Below are positions 1 through 8,036 of a DNA stretch of 64,000 nt, in pieces (within the stretch, counting starts at the first letter, position 1; each line of letters opens with the position of its first letter). The translations under genes and the position numbers were made by a program. Below the pieces are notes generated by a model. The model saw only the letters and a program-made list of their open reading frames with translations, searched no databases and was not told the origin of the DNA. Source of the stretch: Mycolicibacterium cosmeticum (GTDB taxonomy: Bacteria > Actinomycetota > Actinomycetes > Mycobacteriales > Mycobacteriaceae); contig NZ_CCBB010000003.1 in assembly GCF_000613185.1 (NCBI RefSeq), positions 62,001 to 126,000 of the forward strand, written 5' to 3'.

Positions 1-137
1 GCATCCCGGCCGTGGTGCCGGGGGAGCGGCTCAACGAGGCGGTGATCGACTACCTGCGCTCGGGGGTGACCGCCGGGATGAACGTGCCGGACCCGGCCGA
101 TCCCAGCCTGCAGACCATCCGCGTCGTCGCGGAGTGA
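1..137 (+). CDS. C-terminal fragment of an unidentified protein
   Basis: The window opens inside a reading frame that runs from base 3 to a TGA at 135-137, giving the last 44 residues of a protein whose start lies outside. The tail contains the segments PGERLNEAVIDYL and MNVPDPADPSLQTIRVVAE. Codon use is normal for the neighbourhood (G/C-rich third positions). I do not recognise the family. A long palindrome follows the stop at once and separates it from the convergent SDR gene. Confidence 0.5.
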   Translation, partial: IPAVVPGERLNEAVIDYLRSGVTAGMNVPDPADPSLQTIRVVAE

Positions 138-184
138 TTTGTGGAGCCGCACCCGTAATGGTTACGGGTGCGGCTCCATGAATC
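136..184. repeat. Intergenic palindrome, copy 1 (likely bidirectional terminator)
   Basis: The arms TGGAGCCGCACCCGTAA (142-158) and its exact complement (162-178) flank a 3-base loop. The element lies between two convergent genes, which suits a bidirectional terminator. A second copy with longer arms is at 32806-32854; the two share the stretch GTGATTTGTGGAGCCGCACC and onward. Here the outer right flank has diverged (ATGAATC instead of ACAAATC). Confidence 0.8.
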
Positions 185-192
185 GCCAGGAG

Positions 193-945
193 CTAGGCCG
201 ACCGGTCGATGAGGTAGTCGGAACCGCCGACGTAGACGATGCCCGGGTGGTACGGCGAGCGGGTCGCACCGGCGATGGCCGCGGCGAACTCATCGATCGT
301 CGGCAGCGGGGCGTGGGCGCGACGGGCATCGACCGCGCCGGGGTCGCGGCGCTGCAGCAACCGGATGATGATGGTCCCGTCGATCATGTCCCCGGACACC
401 ACCGTGAAATGGATTCCGCGCCGGTCGAACTCGTGCTTCATACCGTGCAGGGCGGTCTCGCCGGCCCGCTTGCTCAGTGCGATCGGGGCGTAGCCCTTCG
501 GGACGGCCTTGTGCGGGTAGAAGTGCGCCTGGTGGCTGGTGACAAAGACGATCCGGGCGCCGGGCGGCATGAGCGGCAACGCCAACTCGACGAGCCGGCG
601 CTGCGCGTCGCGGTTCAGCCGCATCGCATAACCGGCGTCCGCGCCCTGTTCCAGGCCGCCCGAGGCGTTGAGGACCAGCACGTCGAGGCGCCCGAAGCGC
701 CGCCCGATATCGGCGATCATGGCGGCGGCCGACGCCTCGTCGGAGATGTCGGCGGCGACGGTCGACGCATGCCCGCCCAGGTCGCGGATGCTGTCGGCGA
801 CCGTCTCGGCCCGCTTGGCCTTCTCCCGGTAGTTGACGATCACGTGGGTGTCGGGCTCGGCGAGTTGCCGGGCAACCTCGGCGCCGATGCCGCGAGACGC
901 ACCGGTGACCAAGACGATCTGGTTGGCGGTCCGGGTGTCGTGCAT
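193..945 (-). CDS. SDR-family oxidoreductase with atypical active site
   Basis: A 250-residue short-chain dehydrogenase/reductase. The cofactor loop TGASRGIG is at residues 14-21, D66 lies in the adenine-ring region (ADI), and an LNASG segment replaces the usual NNAG around 92-96. Ser137 is in VTSHQ. The canonical Tyr-x3-Lys is not present: K159 in LSKRAGE is preceded four residues earlier by Ile155, and the only nearby tyrosine is Y152, giving Tyr-x6-Lys. The fold assignment is firm, but substrate and activity are unknown. The ATG at 945 is preceded on the minus strand by a good GGAAGGAA ribosome site. The gene is divergent from the sulfatase. Confidence 0.85.
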   Translation of the reverse strand: MHDTRTANQIVLVTGASRGIGAEVARQLAEPDTHVIVNYREKAKRAETVADSIRDLGGHASTVAADISDEASAAAMIADIGRRFGRLDVLVLNASGGLEQGADAGYAMRLNRDAQRRLVELALPLMPPGARIVFVTSHQAHFYPHKAVPKGYAPIALSKRAGETALHGMKHEFDRRGIHFTVVSGDMIDGTIIIRLLQRRDPGAVDARRAHAPLPTIDEFAAAIAGATRSPYHPGIVYVGGSDYLIDRSA

Positions 946-1159
946 GTCGGTTCCTTCCGCTGGTCACGGCGGAGATCGCTCCGCCGCGCTGGCCCTACCC
1001 GGGATCACGGTACACCGAATTTAAGAAAAATAAGAGATGCCTAAGGTAACGGTAAGGTGGAGTGTCGATCGCTTTCCGCGTGATGACGCAGGTGTGAACC
1101 ACTACGGTGTGCCTGACAGCGGGCCGACGGGGCCGGCCGTGAACACGTGAGGAGAGGCC

Positions 1160-3499
1160 TTGTCCGACGAAGCGGGTGCCCGGATGGTGGCCCCGGTGTT
1201 GCCGGGCGGCGGTGTGCTGCCGTTCGCGCCCGTCCCGTCGGCCAGCATCGCCGGCCGCACCTTGGCGGAGTCGACGTACGCGCAGCGTGAGGTACCGCGC
1301 CGGCTGCATCCGGATACGCCGAACATCGTCATCGTGCTCATCGACGACGCGGGTCCAGGCCTGCCGTCCACCTTCGGTGGCGAGGTCACCACGGCGACGC
1401 TCGACCGCATCTGCGGCGAGGGCGTGTCCTACAACAGGTTCCACACCACCGCGATGTGCTCGCCGACGCGGGCGTCGCTGCTGACCGGCCGCAATCACCA
1501 CGAGATCGGCAACGGCCAGATCGCCGAGCTGGCCAACGACTGGGACGGCTACGCAGGCAAGATCCCCCGGTCCAGTGCCACCGTCGCCGAAGTGCTCAAA
1601 CAGTACGGCTACGCGACGTCGGCGTTCGGCAAGTGGCACAACACCCCGGCCGAGGAGACCACGGCCGCCGGTCCCTTCGAAAACTGGCCCACCGGACTGG
1701 GATTCGAGTACTTCTACGGTTTCCTCGCCGGTGAGGCATCACAGTACGAGCCACACCTGGTGCGCAACACCACCGTCGTCGCACCCCCGCGCACTCCGGA
1801 GCAGGGCTACCACCTGTCCGAGGATCTGGCCGACGATGCGATCGGTTGGCTGCGCAGGCACAAGGCCTTCAACGCAGACAAGCCGTTTTTCATGTACTGG
1901 GCCAGCGGTTGCCTGCACGGCCCGCACCACATCATGAAGGAATGGGCCGACAAGTACGCCGGGAAGTTCGACGACGGGTGGGATGCCTACCGGGAGCGGG
2001 TGTTCGAACGCGCCAAGGCCAACGGCTGGATCCCGCAGGACTGTGAGCTCACCGAGCGGGACGAGACGCTGGCGGCGTGGGACGACATCCCCGACGACGA
2101 GAAGCCGTTCCAGCGGCGGCTGATGGAGGTCGCCGCCGGGTACGCCGAACACGTCGACGTCCAGGTGGGCCGCATCGCCGACGAACTGGACGCGCTCGGA
2201 TACGGGGACAACACCCTGTTCTTCTACATCTGGGGTGACAACGGATCCTCGGGTGAAGGCCAGAACGGCACCATCGCGGAGTTGTTGGCGCAGAACGGGA
2301 TCCCGACCACGGTACGCCAGCACATCGATGCCCTCGACGAGCTCGGCGGCCTGGACGTGCTCGGCTCGCCGCTGGTGGACAACCAGTACCACGCCGGATG
2401 GGCCTGGGCGGGCAGCACCCCGTACAAGGGCATGAAGTTGCTGGCCTCACACCTGGGCGGGACGCGTAACCCCCTGGCCGTGCGCTGGCCGGCGAAGATC
2501 GCTGCCGACCCGGTGCCCCGCGAGGTGTTCCTGCACTGCACCGATATCGTCCCGACCATCTACGAGGTGGTGGGGATCGCCGCTCCGCGCACGGTGTACG
2601 GGGAACAGCAGATGCCATTGGCGGGAGCAAGTTTCGCGCGCACGTTTGCCGACCGCGCCGCGGCGGGTGGCAAGAAGACGCAGTACTTCGAGATCATGGG
2701 CAGCCGTGCCATCTACCACGACGGGTGGCTGGCCTGCGCCCGCGGTCCTCGGCTGCCGTGGGTTCCCGGGCAGCCCGCCGGGATCGCCACGTGGACCCCG
2801 GACAACGACCGGTGGGAGCTGTATCACCTGGACGAGGATTGGTCACAGGCCCACGACCTCGCGGATGCGATGCCGGACAAGCTGACCCAGATGCGGGAGA
2901 TGTTCGCCATCGAGGCGGCCCGCAACGCGGTGCTGCCCATCGGCGGTGGGCTGTGGGTGCCGGTGTATCACCCCGAACTGCGGATCGCCCCGCCGTATCG
3001 GGAGTGGGAGTTCGCCGGGGACATGGTGCGGATGCCCGAGTTCTGTGCCCCCGCACTGGGCAACAAGAACAACACCGTCACCATCGACGCCGAGTTGCCC
3101 ACTTCGGCCAACGGCGTGCTGTACGCACTGGGTGCCGGCGCCGGCGGCCTGACCTGCTATCTGGACGACGGCTACCTGTGCTACGAGTACAACCTGTTCA
3201 TCTTGTCGCGCACCAAGATCCGCTCCGCCGCCGCCCTGCCGGCCGGCCCGGCCACCATCACGGTGACCACCCGGTACGCCGAAGTTCGGCCGGCCGGACC
3301 GCTGGACGTCACCATCGACGTCAACGGTGCCACCGTGGCCTCCGGGCAGGTTCCGGTGAGCGCGCCACTGCTGTTCACCGCCAACGACTGCCTCGACATC
3401 GGCACCTGCCTCGGCTCGCCGGTATCGCTGGATTACCGCGAGCGGGCACCCTTCCCCTTCGAGGGCCGGATCCACCGCGTGCACGTCGCCTATACGTGA
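1160..3499 (+). CDS. Arylsulfatase (formylglycine-dependent sulfatase)
   Basis: A 779-residue type I sulfatase that would hydrolyse sulfate esters. Metal ligands D62-D63 sit in VLIDDAG. The formylglycine motif C100-S-P-T-R is intact (Cys type, so it needs a formylglycine-generating enzyme). GKWH, LHGPHH and WGDNGSSGEG supply further active-site and metal residues. The C-terminal ~170 residues form a beta-rich tail. Length matches mycobacterial AtsA/AtsD-type enzymes (about 780). No signal peptide is apparent. The start is a TTG with GAGGAGAGG just upstream. No sulfate transport or FGE gene lies next to it. Substrate unknown. Confidence 0.92.
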   Translation: MSDEAGARMVAPVLPGGGVLPFAPVPSASIAGRTLAESTYAQREVPRRLHPDTPNIVIVLIDDAGPGLPSTFGGEVTTATLDRICGEGVSYNRFHTTAMCSPTRASLLTGRNHHEIGNGQIAELANDWDGYAGKIPRSSATVAEVLKQYGYATSAFGKWHNTPAEETTAAGPFENWPTGLGFEYFYGFLAGEASQYEPHLVRNTTVVAPPRTPEQGYHLSEDLADDAIGWLRRHKAFNADKPFFMYWASGCLHGPHHIMKEWADKYAGKFDDGWDAYRERVFERAKANGWIPQDCELTERDETLAAWDDIPDDEKPFQRRLMEVAAGYAEHVDVQVGRIADELDALGYGDNTLFFYIWGDNGSSGEGQNGTIAELLAQNGIPTTVRQHIDALDELGGLDVLGSPLVDNQYHAGWAWAGSTPYKGMKLLASHLGGTRNPLAVRWPAKIAADPVPREVFLHCTDIVPTIYEVVGIAAPRTVYGEQQMPLAGASFARTFADRAAAGGKKTQYFEIMGSRAIYHDGWLACARGPRLPWVPGQPAGIATWTPDNDRWELYHLDEDWSQAHDLADAMPDKLTQMREMFAIEAARNAVLPIGGGLWVPVYHPELRIAPPYREWEFAGDMVRMPEFCAPALGNKNNTVTIDAELPTSANGVLYALGAGAGGLTCYLDDGYLCYEYNLFILSRTKIRSAAALPAGPATITVTTRYAEVRPAGPLDVTIDVNGATVASGQVPVSAPLLFTANDCLDIGTCLGSPVSLDYRERAPFPFEGRIHRVHVAYT

Positions 3500-3511
3500 G
3501 GACGTGCGGGC

Positions 3512-3955
3512 TCAGCCGCTGCCGTAGACGCGGGTCGGGTCGATGAGCACCGCAGTGCGGCCCTGCTCGCGCATCACCGCGTCGTAGGTGTCCCAATCGT
3601 CGTGCGTGCCGCCGGCCGCGGTGAAGATGTCGCGCAGCAGCACCCGCAACCGGTCGGGATCGGTCAGCCAGGGCCGCGGGTCGGCGGGGCCCGCCAGCTC
3701 GGCGCGACCTTCGACGGTGGCCCAGCGCCAGCCCGACCGGAAGGTCACCGAGATCTGCGGGCGCAGACGGAGATTGGCCAGCTTCACCGGTCCGTAGGTG
3801 ACGAATGCCAGCACCGGTTCCGCCGTCGCGGGGTGCGCCAGCACGCCGGCGTTGATCAACGAGGACTGGATGGTGGCATCGGCACGCACCGTCGACACCA
3901 CCGCCAGCCCCTGGTCGGCGGCCGCCAACGCGGCGGCCTCGGAGAGTGTGGGCAT
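3512..3955 (-). CDS. PPOX-class F420-dependent oxidoreductase
   Basis: A 147-residue split-barrel flavin/F420-binding protein of the pyridoxamine-phosphate-oxidase-like superfamily. Typical segments are LAVVSTVRADATIQSSLINAG, GPVKLANLRLRPQISVTF and a C-terminal arginine-rich strand. The ATG at 3955 is chosen because GAAGGAGT precedes it by three bases; an upstream in-frame start exists at 4021 but has no ribosome site and would overlap the next gene. It is the last gene of a minus-strand operon with the dehydrogenase (31-base gap) and nitroreductase. Family members reduce diverse substrates with F420H2; the substrate here cannot be told. Confidence 0.85.
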   Translation of the reverse strand: MPTLSEAAALAAADQGLAVVSTVRADATIQSSLINAGVLAHPATAEPVLAFVTYGPVKLANLRLRPQISVTFRSGWRWATVEGRAELAGPADPRPWLTDPDRLRVLLRDIFTAAGGTHDDWDTYDAVMREQGRTAVLIDPTRVYGSG

Positions 3956-3986
3956 GGGACTCCTTCGGATCACCTCGCTGGTGAGG

Positions 3987-4916
3987 TCATTCTGGGGCCG
4001 CGCCGGGACCGGCGACCACATTCGACGGGATACCGCCCGCGGCGTGGCGCTCGATCTGGGTGCGGGCGACGAGCCACGCCCGTTCCTCGGCGCCCTCGGT
4101 GCTCCCGGCGACGTGCGGGGTGATCAACAGGCCGGGCGCCGACCACAAGGGATGTCCCGGCGGCAACGGCTCGGGATCGGTCACGTCGAGCGCCGCCCGC
4201 AACCGCCCGCTGGTCAGCTCGGCCAGCAGGGCGTCGGTGTGGATCGCGCCGCCGCGGCCGGCGTTCACCACCACCGCGCCGTCCGGAAGCTGCGCGAGCA
4301 CCGCACCGTCCACCAGGCGGTAGGTCGATGCATCGGCGGGCAGCATCGCCACCAGGACATCGGCGCGGGGCAGCAGGTCGGCGAGATCGTCGAGTGCGCG
4401 CACGCCGGCGCGGGGCCGACGGCCGACCAGGGTCACCTCCGTTTCGAACGGGGCCAACCGCGCCGCGAGATTGACCGCCAGATCGCCCGCACCCAGGATG
4501 ACGACCCGCTTCCCGATCAGTGTCTCGGTCGAGCGATGCTCCCACACTCCCGCCGCCTGCTGGTCGCCGAACGACCGCAGGTCCCGGAAGATGTTCAGCA
4601 GCGCCGCGACGACCCATTCCGCCGACGAACCGCCGTGCGCACCACGGCCGTTGGACAGGGCAACTCCCGGCGGGATCCACGGCAGCCACTGTTCATATCC
4701 GGCGTTGAGGGTCTGCACCAGACGCAGCCGGGGTAGTTCGGCGAGGTGGGCGCCGACGGCCGCTGCGTTGTCGAAGCCGACCACGACCACCTCGGCGTCG
4801 TGCCCGTCGGCCGGCCACACGGCGCCCGGCTCATAGCGGATGGCCGCCAACGCCGGCGATTCGCCGAGCACCTTGACCCCGAGGTCGTCGGGAACCAGCA
4901 CCTTCACGGGGCTCAC
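3987..4916 (-). CDS. D-2-hydroxyacid dehydrogenase family protein
   Basis: A 309-residue NAD(P)-dependent dehydrogenase of the D-isomer-specific 2-hydroxyacid family. The dinucleotide loop VILGAGDLA lies near residues 139-147, the catalytic Arg in NAGRGG, the Glu in DPEPLPPGHPLW and the His in LLITPHVAG. The third glycine of GxGxxG is alanine, as in several relatives. The start overlaps the stop of the upstream nitroreductase by 4 bases, indicating translational coupling. A second, distinct member of the family is at 57216-58160. Confidence 0.9.
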   Translation of the reverse strand: MSPVKVLVPDDLGVKVLGESPALAAIRYEPGAVWPADGHDAEVVVVGFDNAAAVGAHLAELPRLRLVQTLNAGYEQWLPWIPPGVALSNGRGAHGGSSAEWVVAALLNIFRDLRSFGDQQAAGVWEHRSTETLIGKRVVILGAGDLAVNLAARLAPFETEVTLVGRRPRAGVRALDDLADLLPRADVLVAMLPADASTYRLVDGAVLAQLPDGAVVVNAGRGGAIHTDALLAELTSGRLRAALDVTDPEPLPPGHPLWSAPGLLITPHVAGSTEGAEERAWLVARTQIERHAAGGIPSNVVAGPGAAPE

Positions 4917-5428
4917 CAGCGTCCCCGGTGTACGACCTCGTCGAAGGGCCGGCGATCCGGTGTGGCGATCGGCCGCAGCGGGCGATCGGCCGGGTACCCG
5001 ATGCCGAGCAGGTAGGACACCACGTGGTTCTCCGGCACACCCAGGATCGCCCTGGCCTTCTCCTGGTCACCGACGGAGGAATGCCCGGTCCCGATACCGA
5101 GGTCGGTCGCCGCCAGCGTCATCGCCAGCGTCGCCTGACCGAGGTCGTACTGATCGATGAGTTTGGTGCGCTCGTCCGGTGGCTCGGGCACCACCAGCGC
5201 GATGGCGGCGGCGGCCGACGCGATATGACCTGCACCTCGCCACACCGTCGAGAGTTCGGTCAGCTGCTGCCGGTCGGTCACAATGACGAAATCCCAGTGC
5301 TGCTGATTGCGCGCCGACGGCGCCCGCCAGGCGGCCTCGGCAATGCGCTCGAGGTCTCGCTGCGGCACCGGTTCCGGGCGGTACGTGCGCACGTTACGCC
5401 GGGCCCGGATGGCATCCCACGTTTCCAC
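4913..5428 (-). CDS. Nitroreductase family protein
   Basis: A 171-residue FMN-dependent nitroreductase-fold protein. The N-terminal IRARRNVRTYRPEPVP is the classic FMN-binding entry; APSARNQQHWDFVIV and the later GIGTGHSS and LLGIGYP segments are also typical. It is first in a three-gene minus-strand operon with the D-2-hydroxyacid dehydrogenase and the PPOX protein. The ATG at 5428 is preceded by CGGAG. It reduces an unknown substrate, probably with NAD(P)H. Confidence 0.9.
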   Translation of the reverse strand: METWDAIRARRNVRTYRPEPVPQRDLERIAEAAWRAPSARNQQHWDFVIVTDRQQLTELSTVWRGAGHIASAAAAIALVVPEPPDERTKLIDQYDLGQATLAMTLAATDLGIGTGHSSVGDQEKARAILGVPENHVVSYLLGIGYPADRPLRPIATPDRRPFDEVVHRGRW

Positions 5429-5493
5429 TTGGTCTCCGTTCGTCGACTCTCCTGCAAAACCGCCGTCTGGCGCGCGGTATTTCGGTGGGCACC

Positions 5494-5499
5494 TACGAT
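5494..5499 (+). promoter_or_regulatory. -10 box of a leaderless start
   Basis: TACGAT ends six bases before the GTG at 5506, the spacing of mycobacterial leaderless transcripts. It argues against the upstream in-frame GTG at 5485. Confidence 0.5.
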
Positions 5500-5505
5500 T
5501 TGGCT

Positions 5506-6102
5506 GTGACCATCCTCGAGGTGCTGCACACCCACCCCTTGGCCGAGGAGATCCTCGAGTCCCACCGGTACCGCGCGCACGGTGACGACGAGGGGTTCGA
5601 TGCTTACAAGGCGCATGTGTACCGCGTGCTGAACTTCGCCCGAGCGTTGGCCGGGGATGTCCCCGACCGCGACGACAAGCTGGCGATCGCCGCGGCGTTT
5701 CACGACCTGGCCGCTTTCGACTCCCTCGATTACCTGGCGCCCTCGATCGTGGCGCAGGACGCCTGGCTGCAGCGCACCGGACGGACCCAGTGGTCCGACG
5801 AGTTGGCGCTCATGGTGGCCGAGCACCACCGGTTCACCCGGTACGCCGCGCCGCGCCCGCACCCCGAACTGGTCGAGGCGATGCGCCGGGCCGACCTGGT
5901 CGACGTCAGCCAGGGGCTCATCCGATTCGGTCTGCCCGGCGCCTTCGTCAAGGAGGTGCGCGGCAGTTTCGACGCCGGCGTGTTCTTCAGACGGGTCATC
6001 CCGGCCGGTGCCGTGCGCACCGTGCGCACATTGCAGCCGCTGGGGTTCCTGCGGCCCGGTGACGCGCTGGCCCGCTCCGGGCATCGCGGTGCCGATCGCT
6101 GA
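5506..6102 (+). CDS. HD-domain protein
   Basis: A 198-residue protein of the HD metal-dependent phosphohydrolase superfamily. Candidate metal ligands are the His in ESHRYRAHG or AHVYRVLNF, the HD pair in AAAFHDLAAFD, EHH in MVAEHHRF, and the Asp in RRADLVDVS. The length is that of small stand-alone HD hydrolases acting on nucleotides or other phosphate esters; the substrate is unknown. The GTG at 5506 is preferred over the GTG at 5485 because of the -10 box. It stands alone on the plus strand between two minus-strand operons. Confidence 0.75.
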   Translation: MTILEVLHTHPLAEEILESHRYRAHGDDEGFDAYKAHVYRVLNFARALAGDVPDRDDKLAIAAAFHDLAAFDSLDYLAPSIVAQDAWLQRTGRTQWSDELALMVAEHHRFTRYAAPRPHPELVEAMRRADLVDVSQGLIRFGLPGAFVKEVRGSFDAGVFFRRVIPAGAVRTVRTLQPLGFLRPGDALARSGHRGADR

Positions 6103-6110
6103 CCGCGCGG

Positions 6111-7169
6111 TCACGCCGCCCGCTGCTCCAGGCGCCGCACCCGCGGCAGGACGTGCTCGGCGAACCGGCGCATCTCGGACTCGAACGGCTGGAACTGCAG
6201 CATGAACAATTCGATCCCGAGACTGCCGAACCGCACGATGCGTTCGGCCACGGTGTCATAGCTGCCGACCAGCCCGGCGGCGGTACCGCCGTTGGTTCCG
6301 ACGTGCGGATGCCTGGCGAAGGTCTTGAACATCTCGGCCTGCGGGTCGGCGTTGGACAGCACCGAATGCGTCTCGGCGGTGTCACGCCCGGCCAGTTCGA
6401 ACGCGTAGGCCAGTTCGTCGGCGGCCGCCCTGGCGGTGTCCCTGGCGATGACGAAGGCGGCCAGGCCGAAACGGGCCGGTGTGCCGCTGCGCGGACGACG
6501 TGCCACATCGGTGACCAGCCGCCGCACGTCCTCCTCGGGCTGCCCGTTGACGAACCAGACGTCGGCATGGTCGGCGGCCAGCGCGCGGGCCGGTTCGGAC
6601 TCACCGCCCACGTAGATAGCGGGCCGGGGGCGATACCGCCCTGCCGGCTTGAGCTGGTAGTCCTCGACATGAAAGTACTTGCCGTGGAACGTGGTCCGTT
6701 CACCGCGGACCAGCGAGTCGACGACGGTCAGCCATTCCCGGCCGTAGGCGTACCGCTCGTCGTGCTCCAGGAAGGGCAGACCCGCCCTGGCGATCTCGGG
6801 CCGGAACCAGGCGTTGACCACGTTGATGCCGAACCGGCCGCCGCTGATCTCCTCGATCTGCAGGGCCTGTTTGGCCAGCACCACCGGGTGGTAGAGCGCG
6901 GGTTTGATGGCGGTGATGATCTCGATGTTCTGGGTCACCGCCGCCAACGCGGCGCTGGCGGTCCAGGCCTCGAGCTGGTCGTAGTGATCACCCGACGGGT
7001 TCACCTCGTGCTGGGCCACCAGGGTGGCGTCGAAACCGAGCCGCTCGGCCTCGACGATCTGATCCCGGTTGCGCGCCCACGATGCATCGACCGGTTCCAG
7101 CGGGTGCTGCTTGGCGCCCCAGGTCCCGTACACCAGCGCCCACACGCCGAATCGCAACGCAGTGCTCAT
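6111..7169 (-). CDS. LLM-class FMN-dependent monooxygenase
   Basis: A 352-residue bacterial-luciferase-like TIM-barrel protein related to alkanesulfonate/sulfone monooxygenases. Recognisable pieces are RFGVWALVYGTWG at the N-terminus, ITAIKPALYHPVVLAKQ, GGRFGINVVNAWF, and YGREWLTVVDSLVRGERTTFHGKYF. It likely uses FMNH2 and O2. It is distal in an operon with the DUF1684 gene (58-base gap) and a second LLM protein. The ATG at 7169 is chosen because TAGCCT lies six bases upstream; the GTG at 7172 is the alternative. Confidence 0.88.
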   Translation of the reverse strand: MSTALRFGVWALVYGTWGAKQHPLEPVDASWARNRDQIVEAERLGFDATLVAQHEVNPSGDHYDQLEAWTASAALAAVTQNIEIITAIKPALYHPVVLAKQALQIEEISGGRFGINVVNAWFRPEIARAGLPFLEHDERYAYGREWLTVVDSLVRGERTTFHGKYFHVEDYQLKPAGRYRPRPAIYVGGESEPARALAADHADVWFVNGQPEEDVRRLVTDVARRPRSGTPARFGLAAFVIARDTARAAADELAYAFELAGRDTAETHSVLSNADPQAEMFKTFARHPHVGTNGGTAAGLVGSYDTVAERIVRFGSLGIELFMLQFQPFESEMRRFAEHVLPRVRRLEQRAA

Positions 7170-7227
7170 CACCCAAGGCTAGGAATCGGACGGCGGGCTG
7201 AAAACGGTTGGCTTCAGGCTGATTCTG

Positions 7228-8007
7228 TCAGCGGGGGTTCTGTTCGCCGGCTTCTACGGCGAACGTCAGCCGGTTCTCTGCCGGTGCCACCGGGCACGTC
7301 GCGAAATCGGTGAACGCGCAGGGCAGATTGGCGGCCCGGTTGAAGTCGAGGGTCACCACACCGTCGGCGCCGGGCGCGGGCACCGCGAGTGACCGCACAC
7401 CTGGGTAGGTGGTGACACCGCTGGTGGCATCGGTGAACAACACCTGCAGGCCGTCCGCCGTGCCGCCGGCGCCCGCGAAGGCGACGAGGTGCTGCGTGGT
7501 GCCCTCCCATTCGAAATCGATCACACCGACCGCGTTGTGGTGGTGCTCAAGGCCTTCCACGACCGCTCCCGTGGTGACGGTGCGGGGCTGCGCGAAGGCG
7601 GTGAACGTGCCGGCGACCTGCCAGCGCGGGTCCGGCGCGAACGTCGGGATGCCCTGGTATGCAGTCAGATACGGCGACTTCGGGTCGTGTACCCGCAAGG
7701 CCACCGAACCGGTGCGGCGGATCACCTCGATACGCCGGTCGCCGTCCTCGACGAGCAGGCCGGGTGCACCCTCCACCGGTTCCAGGCGCTCGGTCCCGGC
7801 GACGCCCTCGACGTACACCCCCGCGTCATCGGCCCGCCAGCGGCCGGGCAGATCGGCCACCGTCTCGAATTCATCGGTGAGCCAGTACAAACCGGTCAGG
7901 CTCACCCACCCCAACGGGTCCCCGTAGTAGCGCTCCCGCTCGGCATGCCACTGGTTCCACAAGGCTTCGAAGGTGCCGGCATCAGTGACATCGGTGGACA
8001 GGGTCAT
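7228..8007 (-). CDS. DUF1684-family protein
   Basis: A 259-residue cytosolic protein that I recognise as DUF1684. Characteristic segments are FEALWNQWHAERERYYGDPLGWVSLTGLYWL at the start, a central DPKSPYLTAYQGIPTF, and a C-terminal GVTTYPGVRSL...TLDFNRAANLPCAFTDFATCPVAPAENRLTFAVEAGE. No biochemical function is established for the family to my knowledge. It sits between two LLM monooxygenase genes on the same strand with short gaps, so a shared transcript is likely. Confidence 0.85.
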   Translation of the reverse strand: MTLSTDVTDAGTFEALWNQWHAERERYYGDPLGWVSLTGLYWLTDEFETVADLPGRWRADDAGVYVEGVAGTERLEPVEGAPGLLVEDGDRRIEVIRRTGSVALRVHDPKSPYLTAYQGIPTFAPDPRWQVAGTFTAFAQPRTVTTGAVVEGLEHHHNAVGVIDFEWEGTTQHLVAFAGAGGTADGLQVLFTDATSGVTTYPGVRSLAVPAPGADGVVTLDFNRAANLPCAFTDFATCPVAPAENRLTFAVEAGEQNPR

Positions 8008-8036
8008 CGTGGGTGCTCCTCATGTGATCGGATCGG

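Noticed and set aside
1160..3499. Sulfatase and later monooxygenases as one sulfur-scavenging island
   Set aside because: The sulfatase is over 25 kb from the DszA/DszC-like pair, with many unrelated regulators between, and no sulfate or sulfonate uptake genes lie near it.
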